Assembly (NCBI GenBank): GCA_947445035.1
Contig: CANFCK010000030.1
Location: 1-52,160 of the forward strand
Direction: 5' to 3'
DNA: 52,160 nt
Origin: Deltaproteobacteria bacterium
GTDB lineage: Bacteria; Myxococcota_A; UBA796; SXON01
Part shown: positions 32,887 through 41,622 of the stretch, piece after piece
Layout: the number at the start of each line of letters is the position of its first letter
Position numbering within the stretch: position 1 is the stretch's first letter
Program-made: the position numbers and the translations under genes
Notes under the pieces: model-generated
Told to the model about the DNA's origin: nothing
What the model saw: only the letters and a program-made list of their open reading frames with translations
The model's database searches: none

Positions 32887-35655
32887 ATGCCCAAGCCACT
32901 AGTCATCGTCGAGTCTCCGACCAAGAAAAAGACCATCGAGCGTTTCCTCGGCAATGGCTACATGGTCGAGGCCAGCGTCGGGCACATCCGGGATCTGCCC
33001 GAGACGGCCAAGGACATTCCCGACGACATCAAGGCTTCCGGAGTGCATCCGGACTTCGCGGTGAACATCGCCGACGGCTTCCGCCCCTACTACGTCGTCT
33101 CGCCGAACAAGAAACGGCAGGTGGCCGAACTCAAGGCGCTGCTGAAGGACGCCAGCGAGGTGTACCTCGCAACAGACGAGGACCGAGAAGGGGAAAGCAT
33201 CTCCTGGCACCTTCGTGAGGTCCTCAATCCGAAGGTGCCGGTGCATCGAATGGTCTTTCACGAGATCACGCCCGAAGCGATCCGCGCCGCGTTGGCCAAC
33301 CCCCGCGTCATCGACGAAAACCTCGTGGCCGCACAGGAAACGCGGCGGGTGCTCGACCGCCTCTACGGCTACGCGGTCAGCCCGGTTTTGTGGCGCAAGA
33401 TCCGCGGCGCACGCAGCGCCGGACGGGTTCAGTCTCCGGCAGTGAAGCTCCTGGTCGATCGGGAACGGGCGCGCATGGCGTTCCGGTCCGCCAACTACTG
33501 GGACATCGAAGGGGTCTTCGGGGCAGGCGGCGGCGCGCTCCCAGGGAATCTCGCCGCCGTGGGCGGCCGGCGGATCGCGCGGGGCAAAGATTTCGACGAG
33601 ACCACGGGGCGGCTTGCCGACACCAAGGTCCTGCTTCTGAACGAGCCCGCGGCACGGGCCTTGGTGGCGCGGCTGTCAACGCACCCGGCCCGCGTGGGCG
33701 GCGTCGAGCAGAAGCCGTGGAAAGAACGTCCCTTTCCCCCCTTCACCACCAGCACCCTTCAGCAGGAGGCAAATCGCAAGCTGCGTTGGACGGCCAAGCA
33801 CACGATGCGCGTGGCCCAGGGACTCTACGAGCGTGGCTGGATCACCTATATGCGAACGGACAGCGTGCATCTGTCCGATCAGGCCATCACCGCCGCACGG
33901 GCCAACATCCTGAGTCAGTACGGAAGGGACTACCTTCCGGCCGAGACCCGACGGTACAAGAGCACCGCCAAGAACGCCCAAGAAGCGCACGAGGCCATCC
34001 GGCCCGCGGGCACCTCGTTCCGCTCGATCGAAGAGGCCCGCGGGCAGATGGAGATCGACGAAGCGCGCCTTTATGAGCTCGTCTGGAAGCGCACGATGGC
34101 ATGCCAGATGGCGGATGCGCATGGGCAGCAGGTCAACGTCGAGATCAACGTCGACGACGCCCGCTTCGGCGCGTCCGGTCGCACCATCACCTTCCCTGGA
34201 TTCCGTCGCGCCTATGTCGAGGGCAGCGACGACCCCGACGCCGAGCTGGCCGACCAGGAACGTGTGCTCCCGACGGTCACGGAAGGCCAGGTGCTCGACA
34301 TCCGCTCGCTCACGCCCAAGGGGCACACGACCCAGCCTCCCGCACGATTGACCGAGGCCACCCTCGTCAAAGAGCTCGAGCGGCTCGGAATCGGGCGCCC
34401 CAGCACGTACTCCGACATCATCGAAAAGATCGTCGATCGCGCCTACGCCTTCAAGCGCGGCAACGCCCTGGTCCCGACCCACCTCGCGCTCTTGCTGACC
34501 GCCTTCCTCGAGGCCCAACTCGCCGACCTCGTGAGCTACGACTTCACCGCGAAGGTCGAGGACGACCTGGACCGGATCGCCGATGGAAACGGCGATCGTG
34601 TCGCCTTCTTGACGAGCTTCTACCTGGGTGATCTCGGCCTAAAGGTTCGACTCGAGCAGGCCCTGGCGGCCGACAGCTCGGGCTTGTACCGGCTCCCCAT
34701 CGCGGGCGACAACCCTGGCGCGATGCACGTCCGCGTCGGGCAGTACGGCCCGTACGTGACCGATGGCGAAGGCGCCACAGCCAACGTCCCCGAAGACATG
34801 GCTCCCGACGAAGTCACGGTCGAATGGGCGCTGCAGGCGCTGCAGAAGAAGGCCGCTGGACCGGCGCTGCTCGGTGCTGACCCCGCCGGCGTCTCTGTTT
34901 TCGTGATGGATGGTCGTTTCGGGCCCTACGTGCAGTTGGGCGAGGCCCAAGGGAAAGCGAAGCCTCCGCGCGCGTCGCTGCTGCCGGGCATGACCCCCGC
35001 GACCGTGACGCTGGTCGAAGCGCTCGGGTTGTTGTCGCTGCCCCGTGTGGTGGGCAAGGACGCCGCCGGTGTCGATATCGTAGCCAGTAACGGTCGTTTC
35101 GGACCGTACGTGCGCCGCGGCGAAGACAGCCGCACCATCCCGCCCGAACAGAGCGCGCTGGCGATTACCCTGGCCGAGGCGATCGCGCTCTTGGCGACGG
35201 AGCCCACCCGGCGCGGTGGAGGACGTTCCTCGCGACCCTCGGCCCTCCGCGAGCTCGGTGCGGACGCCGTTTCCGGGGGCATGATCCGCATCATGGCCGG
35301 TCGTTTCGGCGCCTACGTCACCGACGGCGAGACCAACGCGACGATCCCCAAGGACATCGCGACCGACGCGGTGACGCTGGCCGAAGCGGCGATCTTGTTG
35401 GCCCGCCGTCGGGAGGCGGGGCCGCCAAAGGGCAAGTCACGACGCGGCGGAGCGCGCCCTGGCAAGAAGTCGGCCCCGGCGCCGCGCAGCCGGACCGCCA
35501 AGGCACCTGCCGCGGGTGCGGCGCCGGCAAAGAAGGCCGCCACCAAGACCGTCAAGGCCGCCACCAAGACCGTCAAGGCCGTCAAGGCCGCCACCAAGGA
35601 GCCCGCGGCGAAGCCGGCCAAGAAAAAACCAGCCGCCAAGAAGGGCAAGGCCTGA
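32887..35655 (+). CDS. topA: DNA topoisomerase I with repeat-type and Lys/Ala-rich C-terminus
   Basis: 922-residue type IA topoisomerase that relaxes negative supercoils. The Toprim domain starts KPLVIVESPTKKKTIERFLG and has acidic DEDREGE near residues 97-103. The catalytic tyrosine is Tyr321 (GWITYMRTDS). Downstream, instead of zinc-finger cysteines, there are three to four topoisomerase C-terminal repeats each with a G-[RQ]-[FY]-G-[PA]-Y-V core (VGQYGPYV, DGRFGPYV, NGRFGPYV, AGRFGAYV), as in actinobacterial and some other bacterial enzymes. From about residue 845 the chain is a histone H1-like tail rich in Lys, Ala and Pro (KKAATKTVKAATKTVKAVKA). I start at 32887 (MPKPLVIVES); upstream in-frame codons overlap xerC regulatory DNA. 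Confidence 0.94.
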   Translation: MPKPLVIVESPTKKKTIERFLGNGYMVEASVGHIRDLPETAKDIPDDIKASGVHPDFAVNIADGFRPYYVVSPNKKRQVAELKALLKDASEVYLATDEDREGESISWHLREVLNPKVPVHRMVFHEITPEAIRAALANPRVIDENLVAAQETRRVLDRLYGYAVSPVLWRKIRGARSAGRVQSPAVKLLVDRERARMAFRSANYWDIEGVFGAGGGALPGNLAAVGGRRIARGKDFDETTGRLADTKVLLLNEPAARALVARLSTHPARVGGVEQKPWKERPFPPFTTSTLQQEANRKLRWTAKHTMRVAQGLYERGWITYMRTDSVHLSDQAITAARANILSQYGRDYLPAETRRYKSTAKNAQEAHEAIRPAGTSFRSIEEARGQMEIDEARLYELVWKRTMACQMADAHGQQVNVEINVDDARFGASGRTITFPGFRRAYVEGSDDPDAELADQERVLPTVTEGQVLDIRSLTPKGHTTQPPARLTEATLVKELERLGIGRPSTYSDIIEKIVDRAYAFKRGNALVPTHLALLLTAFLEAQLADLVSYDFTAKVEDDLDRIADGNGDRVAFLTSFYLGDLGLKVRLEQALAADSSGLYRLPIAGDNPGAMHVRVGQYGPYVTDGEGATANVPEDMAPDEVTVEWALQALQKKAAGPALLGADPAGVSVFVMDGRFGPYVQLGEAQGKAKPPRASLLPGMTPATVTLVEALGLLSLPRVVGKDAAGVDIVASNGRFGPYVRRGEDSRTIPPEQSALAITLAEAIALLATEPTRRGGGRSSRPSALRELGADAVSGGMIRIMAGRFGAYVTDGETNATIPKDIATDAVTLAEAAILLARRREAGPPKGKSRRGGARPGKKSAPAPRSRTAKAPAAGAAPAKKAATKTVKAATKTVKAVKAATKEPAAKPAKKKPAAKKGKA

Positions 35656-35677
35656 CTCCCCGCTCCGGAGGTGACGC

Positions 35678-36568
35678 ATGACGCCGCCCCCGCTCCGCGC
35701 CGCCGTCACGATGTTGGCCGCATGCGTCTGTTTCACGGTGATGTCCCTCGCCGTTGGCGCCGCCCACCGCGGCGAGCCCGGGCTGTCCAGCATCGCCAGT
35801 AGCGCCGTGCGCTCAGCGGTGAATCTGGCGATCATCCTGGTGGTGGCGCGCGGCAGCGTCGCGCGGCTGCTCGGGGACCGCCGCCCAGCGCTTTGGCTGC
35901 GAGGTGTAGCTGGGGCCATCGCGCTTTTGACCTATTTCGCGGCGCTGCCTCGAATCGGGGTCGGCGAGGCGGCCTTTCTCAACAACACCTCGGCCTTCTG
36001 GGTCGCGGCTCTTTCCCCTTGGCTTTTGGGCGAGCGGGCGCGGGCCTCGATCTGGCTCGCGGTCACGGCTTCGCTAATCGGCCTCGCCCTTTTGGGGTGG
36101 CCGCGCGAAGGGCATCAAGACGGAGTCGGCCGACTGCTCGGCGCAGTAAGCGGTTTATCTGCGTCATTCGCCTATCTTTCGGTGCGGCGGGCGTCAGGCA
36201 GCAACGCGCCGGAGACCATCGTCTTCTACTTCATCGCGCTGTCGTCACTGCTGTGCATCGTCATCGCCGCCACGACGACCGTCGTCTGGCCGCACCAGCA
36301 GTCCACGTGGGCGTGGTTGGTGGTGGCGGGGGTGGCCGCGACCGGCGGGCAATACACGATGACCCGCGCGTACCAACTGGGCGAGGCCGCCCCGTTGGCG
36401 GCGTTGGCCACCGCGAGCCCGCTGCTGTCAGCGTTATCGGGCGTCGGCCTGTTGGGTGAACGACCGGACGGCCTCGCGTGGTTGGGCATGGGAATCCTGG
36501 CGGTGGCCGGCGTGGGCCTGCCGCTTTGGGACGCCGGGTTAGGCCGGGGCCGTGAACCGTCCCGGTGA
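35678..36568 (+). CDS. EamA/DMT-family membrane transporter
   Basis: 296 residues with ten predicted hydrophobic helices in two EamA halves. The first half contains VRSAVNLAIILVVARGSVAR, LTYFAALPRIGVGEAAFLNN and ALSPWLLGERA. The second half contains GGQYTMTRAYQLGEAAPLAA and LLGERPDGLAWLGMGILAVA. The A-P-L/A-A-L and LLGE features mark drug/metabolite transporter proteins, which export or import small metabolites or amino acids. The substrate is not deducible. It follows topA after 22 bases, and its end overlaps by 17 bases the GTG start of a pseudokinase gene. Confidence 0.85.
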   Translation: MTPPPLRAAVTMLAACVCFTVMSLAVGAAHRGEPGLSSIASSAVRSAVNLAIILVVARGSVARLLGDRRPALWLRGVAGAIALLTYFAALPRIGVGEAAFLNNTSAFWVAALSPWLLGERARASIWLAVTASLIGLALLGWPREGHQDGVGRLLGAVSGLSASFAYLSVRRASGSNAPETIVFYFIALSSLLCIVIAATTTVVWPHQQSTWAWLVVAGVAATGGQYTMTRAYQLGEAAPLAALATASPLLSALSGVGLLGERPDGLAWLGMGILAVAGVGLPLWDAGLGRGREPSR

Positions 36569-37958
36569 CCGCGTCGGACCTTTTGAGCTGACCGAGCTCG
36601 TCGCGTCGCGTCCCATCGCGAACCTGTGGAAGGCTGAACGCGCGGACGGCAGCCGTCGGGAGCCCCGGATCGTCATCATCCGCATCGCCCACCACACGAT
36701 GGACACCCGGGCGATGTCCGAACTGCGCCGAGAATACGACGCGGTCCGCGCCATCGACGACTCCCGGGTGCGCAAAGCTCACGGCTTCTTCGCAGGCTTC
36801 GGCGCGCTGGCCTTGGAGTTTGTCGACGGTGCAACGCTCAGTTCGGTGCTCGGGCACGTCCGGGCCGGCCTGTGGGATCTCGACACCGCGACCATCGTCG
36901 ACATCGGAATCGAGCTGGTGGGCGCACTGCGGAGCGTGCATGAGCGGGGAATCGTGCACGGGCGAATCTGCGCAGAGACGGTGCGACTCCGGCGCGATGG
37001 GAACATCGTGCTCACCGACTTTGCCATGCCTGAGGACAGGCTCGCCGTGGTGCCTCCCGAACTCAAATCAGGCCACCAGGCAACAGCGGCCACCGACCAG
37101 TGGCTTGCCGGCGCGCTCCTCGCGCATCTGGTCACCCGCGAAGCACTCCTCGCCGCGCAGCCGGGCGACCAGGCAGATGGACGTCGCGACCTGCGCCCGT
37201 GGACCAGCGGCGTCTCGACCGTAGACCCTGCACTCGGGCGGGTCGTCACCCGGATGTTGGCCCGGGATGCTCGAGATCGCTACGGGGACATGGGCGCGCT
37301 TTCCCGGGAGCTCTTGGCCGTGCTCCGAGGGTATGCGGACCCTCCCGATCGTGAGCTGCTCGGCCGCCGGGCGTCGGGTCGCCGAACGACGGCTCCGCCG
37401 CCGCTCCCGCCGCCGACGCCGGTCCTCGCGCCCGCCCCGGCGCGCTCCGAAGTGCGGCTCCGGCCGCCGCTGGAAGACGCGCGCACCGTCCCGCCCTACG
37501 CAGTCGCCGCGGCCCGGACGCAGGACCCCGCCACCGAGATCGAGTTCCCCGACTCGACGTCGGCACCCCGGCCAAGCCCAATGGCGCCCCCACGTCCTGC
37601 ACCCGCGCCCCCGGCGGGACCACCGCCGACGCCCGCTCCGCGCCCGCCCGCACGGCCGCCGGAGCCGCCAGCGCTGCCGCTCCCTGGCCCCGCGGTGCCG
37701 ACGCGACCCCTCGCGCCGCTGCCCCCGACCGAACGTCCAGCATGGACCCCGGTCGCGCTCGACCTCGTCGCCCCCGAGCTGATCGCAGCGGTCCACGAAG
37801 AAGAGATGGACACGCCCGACCCGCAAGACGTCGTGCGTCCAACGTCCACCGCGCAGCGCGGCGCCGCGGCGCGACTGATCCCCGACTGGCTGGCGGCGGT
37901 CGCGCTCATCCTGCTCCTGGGCGTAGGCGCCTGGGCGATCCTCTCCCGGCTCCTATGA
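36552..37958 (+). CDS. Pseudokinase with Pro-rich linker and C-terminal membrane anchor
   Basis: 468 residues, GTG start within the end of the EamA gene. Residues 1-265 keep the Ser/Thr kinase fold but not the active site. The ATP-anchoring lysine position is Arg44 (IVIIRIA), HRD becomes His136-Gly-Arg (IVHGRICAETVRL), and DFG becomes DFA (156-158). The activation-segment end is VPPELKSGHQATAATDQWLA. A roughly 160-residue Pro/Ala/Arg-rich linker (APPAGPPPTPAPRPPARPPE) follows, then a final membrane helix (LAAVALILLLGVGAWAILSR), leaving little outside. Unlike the pseudokinase at 18932, there is no C-terminal four-cysteine domain. Its stop overlaps the next start (ATGA). Confidence 0.75.
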   Translation: MNRPGDRVGPFELTELVASRPIANLWKAERADGSRREPRIVIIRIAHHTMDTRAMSELRREYDAVRAIDDSRVRKAHGFFAGFGALALEFVDGATLSSVLGHVRAGLWDLDTATIVDIGIELVGALRSVHERGIVHGRICAETVRLRRDGNIVLTDFAMPEDRLAVVPPELKSGHQATAATDQWLAGALLAHLVTREALLAAQPGDQADGRRDLRPWTSGVSTVDPALGRVVTRMLARDARDRYGDMGALSRELLAVLRGYADPPDRELLGRRASGRRTTAPPPLPPPTPVLAPAPARSEVRLRPPLEDARTVPPYAVAAARTQDPATEIEFPDSTSAPRPSPMAPPRPAPAPPAGPPPTPAPRPPARPPEPPALPLPGPAVPTRPLAPLPPTERPAWTPVALDLVAPELIAAVHEEEMDTPDPQDVVRPTSTAQRGAAARLIPDWLAAVALILLLGVGAWAILSRLL

Positions 37959-38710
37959 GCTTCGACGTGCTGGCGGTGCGGACCCCCACCCTGCCGCCCG
38001 CGACCCACACCAACTGCTATCGGCTGGGCGATTGTGTGATCGATCCGGCTTCGCCGTACCCGGAGGAGCAGGAGCGGCTGCGACGGTGGGCAGGTCCGAT
38101 CCGGCGGGTGCTCTTGACGCACCACCACCACGACCACATCGGCGGCGTCGAGGAGCTCGTGGCCACGACCGGGGCCGCGGTATGGGCACACGCGGACGCA
38201 CAGGTGCCGTTTCGGGTGGACCACCGCGTGGCGGACGGTGACCGCGTGGACACCGGGGCCGGCGTGCTCATCGCGCTGCACACCCCCGGTCACGCCGACG
38301 GCCACCTGGCGTGGCAGCTTGAGGGCACGGGGGACGTCATCGCGGGCGACCTGGTGGCCGGAGAAGGCACGATCGTGCTCCTGCCGCCGGAGGGGAACCT
38401 GGCCGTCTACCTGGCCAGCCTGGCCCGTGTCCGAGGCCTTGCCGAGCGCCTCTGGCCCGCCCACGGCCCGCCCCAGCCCGCCGCCCTCGCCGACCACTAC
38501 ATCGCCCATCGTCACATGCGCACCAGCCAGTTCCTGGACGTCCTGGCGACCCGCGGCGCCAGCACCCCCGAGGCGGTCGCCGAGTCGGTGTACGCGTCGG
38601 TGCCGGGCGCGAACCTCATCCTCGCGGCTGCCCAGGTGCGAACCCACCTCGCGTGGCTTCTGGCCCAGGGGCGGGTCACCGAGTGTGGTCCAGAGTGGAG
38701 CCTGGCGTGA
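37955..38710 (+). CDS. Metallo-beta-lactamase-fold hydrolase (glyoxalase II/LACTB2-like)
   Basis: 251 residues. The zinc-binding motif is LLTHHHHDHIGGVEEL (HxHxDH). Further ligands are HTPGHADGHL and IAGDLVAGEG (metal-bridging Asp), with His in PAHGPP. The C-terminal helix-rich part (LADHYIAHRHMRTSQFLDVL, VRTHLAWLLAQGRV) resembles the winged-helix-like tail of LACTB2 and other hydrolases that cleave thioesters, phosphodiesters or RNA. The exact substrate is unknown. The ATG overlaps the stop of the pseudokinase gene, and the stop overlaps the GTG start of bioD, so translation is coupled. Confidence 0.82.
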   Translation: MSFDVLAVRTPTLPPATHTNCYRLGDCVIDPASPYPEEQERLRRWAGPIRRVLLTHHHHDHIGGVEELVATTGAAVWAHADAQVPFRVDHRVADGDRVDTGAGVLIALHTPGHADGHLAWQLEGTGDVIAGDLVAGEGTIVLLPPEGNLAVYLASLARVRGLAERLWPAHGPPQPAALADHYIAHRHMRTSQFLDVLATRGASTPEAVAESVYASVPGANLILAAAQVRTHLAWLLAQGRVTECGPEWSLA

Positions 38711-39372
38711 GGGTGGCGCCGGTGATTTTCGTGACCGGAACCGACACCGGCGTGGGCAAGACCGTGGTCACCGCGGCGCTGGCGGCAGCACTGGCCGACG
38801 CAGGCGTGGGGGTCCGGGCGCTCAAGCCCATCGCCTCGGGGGTCGAGCCGGGAAGCGCGGGTGAGGACGCCACCCTGCTCGGACTCGCGGCGCAGCATCC
38901 GCCGAAGGTGGCGGTCGCCCTGGAAGCAGCGCTGTCGCCCCACCTCGCCGCCGAGCGCCAGGGCGTGGTGATCGATGCCGACGCAATCTTGCGGTGGATC
39001 GCCTCCGAGCGCGGCGACATCACGCTCGTGGAGGGTGTCGGCGGCTGGGAGGTGCCGCTCACCCGGAGCTTGCGGGTGTCCCGGCTCGCGCAGATGTTGG
39101 GCGCGCCGGTCCTGGTCGTCGCGCGCAACCGGCTGGGCGTGCTGAGTCAGGTGCTGCTGACGGTGGCGGCGGTGCGCGCCCGAGGGCTCACGGTCGCCGC
39201 GATCGTGCTGACGCCGCCCTTACAGGACGATCCTTCCGTCGCGAGCAACGCGGCGGAGCTGGCGAGCCTCTGCCCCGGCATCGCCGTGCGCTCGATGATC
39301 TGGGTGGCGCCCTGGAACCGGGCGGAGCTGGCCGACGCTGGGCGCAGGCTGCTCATCGGCGCTGGTCAGTAG
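38707..39372 (+). CDS. bioD: Dethiobiotin synthetase
   Basis: 221 residues. It closes the ureido ring of biotin by ATP-dependent carboxylation of 7,8-diaminopelargonate. The P-loop is IFVTGTDTGVGKTVVTAALA. The substrate loop is KPIASGVEP, the Mg/ATP region is LSPHLAAERQ, and the segment VEGVGGWEVPL matches the family EGAGGxxVPL. The GTG start overlaps the MBL-fold gene stop (GTGA). No other bio gene is in the window, so the rest of the pathway is elsewhere. The 3' end overlaps the convergent lipoprotein gene by seven bases. Confidence 0.88.
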   Translation: MRVAPVIFVTGTDTGVGKTVVTAALAAALADAGVGVRALKPIASGVEPGSAGEDATLLGLAAQHPPKVAVALEAALSPHLAAERQGVVIDADAILRWIASERGDITLVEGVGGWEVPLTRSLRVSRLAQMLGAPVLVVARNRLGVLSQVLLTVAAVRARGLTVAAIVLTPPLQDDPSVASNAAELASLCPGIAVRSMIWVAPWNRAELADAGRRLLIGAGQ

Positions 39373-40865
39373 TACGAGTAGTAGGTGCTGTACCCGGTGA
39401 GCACCGTGTTTCCATAGGCGTCGGCCGTTTCCACCACCGAATAGAAGTCGCCGTAGGTCCTTCCGTAGTAATATCCCCCACGCCCGCCGGTGCCACGCTC
39501 GTCGAAAGAAACCTCGTAGTACGAGGACAAATAGTACCGCTGGAAGGTGGCGTCATCAATGGCCATCCGCAGTTGGGAGCTCCGGGTGTCGAAGTCGAGG
39601 TCGCCTGCGCTGTCGTTGGCGATATTCGTGCAGCCGGTCACGATGGAGGACAGCGCCGTGTCATAGGTGTAGGCCCCATCAAAACTATAGGTACAACCAG
39701 AACAGTGGGTGTCCTGCGCCGCCAGGATCGACCACACGGCATAGCAGTCGTTGTCGGTGTAGTAGCCGCCGCTCATGAAGATGTCCCAATTCACGGTGCC
39801 AGTGGCCGAGTAGTCGCCCGCGGTGTCCGTCGTGACCGTCAGCTCGATGTTCGTCGTGATGCGGTAGCCGACCGGCGGCATGATCTCGGTCGCATCCGAC
39901 AAGAGCGTGACCGTCGCAAATCCGTCGCTCGCCTCGACCTCACACTCCCACTGCTCGCCGGTGATGGTGGCGGTGTCGGGCACGGTGTCGTCGTTGCCGA
40001 TGTCGGTGGCCTCGATACCGTCGCGATACCAGGTGTAGGTGTAGCTGAGCGTGCCGCCATCGGGGTCGCTGCCGCGTGGGGTGCACAGCAGGTCGTCCGC
40101 GTCGGACGGATCGGTAGGGGTGATGGTGACCGAGGTCAGCTCCGGTACGGTGTTGGCCACGGTCACCGAGGCTTCGACGGTGATCGGGTCCGAGTAGCCG
40201 TCGGTCACCGTGACTACGGCGCGGAAGGTCTCGCCCCCGTCGACATAGACGCCAGCGACGCTGGTCTTGTCATCCCAGCTGATGTTGCGCGCACCGTCGA
40301 AGTACCAGACGATCGTCTGAGTGATGACGTCGCCATTGCCGTCGTTGGCGGGGGTGTCGAAGACGAGGGTCAGCTCGTCCCCGGAGACCGGCGCCGCCGG
40401 ATCGAAGTGGATGACGGGCGCAGTCGGCGGCATGTTCCCAACGGTGGCCGTGGAGGTGCCCGCCGGGCCTTCGAGCTTGCCGTCGGTGGCAAAAACCGAG
40501 ACCGCCCAGATGTCGGCGTCCGCAGTCTCCGCAGCGGCGACGGTCCGGGTGTCGAGCTCCGGCCGCTCGACACCGTTCTGGCTCCAGACGTAGCGGTAGC
40601 TGACCGGGTCCGCTTCTGCATCGACCGCGTCGGTGACGATGGTCGCCTTGAGGTCGGCGCCGTCGCTCGGGGCCGCAGGATCGATGGCGACGACAGGCGC
40701 CCCCGGCGCGGTGTTGGCGCCACTGGTGTCCGAGGTGTCGCTGGTATCTGTCCCCGTGTCACCTGACGTGTCGGTGTCGCCGCTGCCTCCAGTGTCGGTG
40801 TCGGTGCCGCCGTCGCAGGCGAGGAGGAGGAGGAAGGAAACGGGGAGTGCGCGCATGGTGCCCAT
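39366..40865 (-). CDS. Lipoprotein with Asp/Thr linker and Ig/PKD-like domains
   Basis: 499 residues. The ATG at 40865 shares a base with the TAA of the DUF1207-like gene (TAATG), which supports this start; a second ATG at 40856 also gives a signal. The signal MRALPVSFLLLLAC lipidates the cysteine, and the linker is a low-complexity Asp/Thr/Ser/Gly run (DTDTGGSGDTDTSGDTGTDT). Residues of about 50-330 have at least three PKD/cadherin-like beta repeats (PPTAPVIHFDPAAPVSGDEL, PITVEASVTVANTVPELTSV, DPDGGTLSYTYTWYRDG). The rest is a Tyr-rich domain with disulfide candidates (THCSGCTYSFDGAYTYD) ending in GYSTYYSYY. It is likely a cell-surface adhesin or structural lipoprotein. Confidence 0.75.
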   Translation of the reverse strand: MGTMRALPVSFLLLLACDGGTDTDTGGSGDTDTSGDTGTDTSDTSDTSGANTAPGAPVVAIDPAAPSDGADLKATIVTDAVDAEADPVSYRYVWSQNGVERPELDTRTVAAAETADADIWAVSVFATDGKLEGPAGTSTATVGNMPPTAPVIHFDPAAPVSGDELTLVFDTPANDGNGDVITQTIVWYFDGARNISWDDKTSVAGVYVDGGETFRAVVTVTDGYSDPITVEASVTVANTVPELTSVTITPTDPSDADDLLCTPRGSDPDGGTLSYTYTWYRDGIEATDIGNDDTVPDTATITGEQWECEVEASDGFATVTLLSDATEIMPPVGYRITTNIELTVTTDTAGDYSATGTVNWDIFMSGGYYTDNDCYAVWSILAAQDTHCSGCTYSFDGAYTYDTALSSIVTGCTNIANDSAGDLDFDTRSSQLRMAIDDATFQRYYLSSYYEVSFDERGTGGRGGYYYGRTYGDFYSVVETADAYGNTVLTGYSTYYSYY

Positions 40866-41617
40866 TATCCCGATCCGGGGAGCCAGCCGCTACGGTCAAA
40901 ACCGATCGTGAGGCCAAGCCACGCGTCGTTCTGTCCACTGAGTCGGCCGGTGTCGTCCGGCCCCGCTCGTCCGATCGCAGCGAAACGAAAGCGCTGCCCC
41001 AGCTTCGTTTGCATGACGACGCCGACCTGCGCCGCGACCGCCGGCGCCCACATCGACTCCGCCGCGACCTGCAGATCGACGGCCACAAACGGGGCGACCG
41101 ACCATGGGGCGATGAGCTCGCCTCCCAACTGGGCGGCAAGCGGCTCGGCATCGCGCACATCGTGGATCAGCGTCCTCACCCCCGCGTAGACCCGACCCGG
41201 GCCGATGTCGCGACTCCCGAGGATGCGAACCCACTCGCGGCTGTACGCGACGGTGTCGGGGAGCGTCCCCGTCTGCACGGCCGCCCCATCGGCCCAATGG
41301 GCGCTGGTGTGCGCCAGTTCCAAGCGAGCGGACCATTCGCCGTTGCGGACCGAGACCGGAAAACAGAAGGAGCCATCGAAGGTTTCCAGATTGAAGCGAA
41401 GGCTCGGCTCTGGGAAGAAGCCCATGCGGCCGACCGCCTCGATGCCCGCCGAAGCGCGCCATTTCCCCGCCCGACCCTCCACCAGCGGAAAGTCCGCGCC
41501 CAGCGCCGCATCCACCGCGAATCGGTCGTCCCATCGCAGCGTCAGCGACGAGGCCGCAGCGTGCGTATCCGCGACCGGGAGAGCAAAGATCGGCTCCGGA
41601 AACGCGACCCACTCCAT
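40865..41617 (-). CDS. DUF1207-like outer-membrane-type protein
   Basis: 250 residues. I start at ATG 41617, six bases after the response regulator stop. The beginning EWVAFPEPIFALPVADTHAA matches the F..P..DP motif of DUF1207 proteins (from memory), and ARLELAHTSAHWADGA matches their L.H.SSHLGD segment. The rest has alternating beta strands with aromatic residues (YSREWVRILGSRDIGPGRVY, LTIGFDRSGW), suggesting a small beta-barrel of the outer membrane. No clear signal peptide is visible from this start, so the true start could lie inside the preceding gene or export may differ. It sits between the response regulator and the Ig-like lipoprotein, overlapping the latter by one base. Confidence 0.65.
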   Translation of the reverse strand: MEWVAFPEPIFALPVADTHAAASSLTLRWDDRFAVDAALGADFPLVEGRAGKWRASAGIEAVGRMGFFPEPSLRFNLETFDGSFCFPVSVRNGEWSARLELAHTSAHWADGAAVQTGTLPDTVAYSREWVRILGSRDIGPGRVYAGVRTLIHDVRDAEPLAAQLGGELIAPWSVAPFVAVDLQVAAESMWAPAVAAQVGVVMQTKLGQRFRFAAIGRAGPDDTGRLSGQNDAWLGLTIGFDRSGWLPGSG

Positions 41618-41622
41618 GGCCG

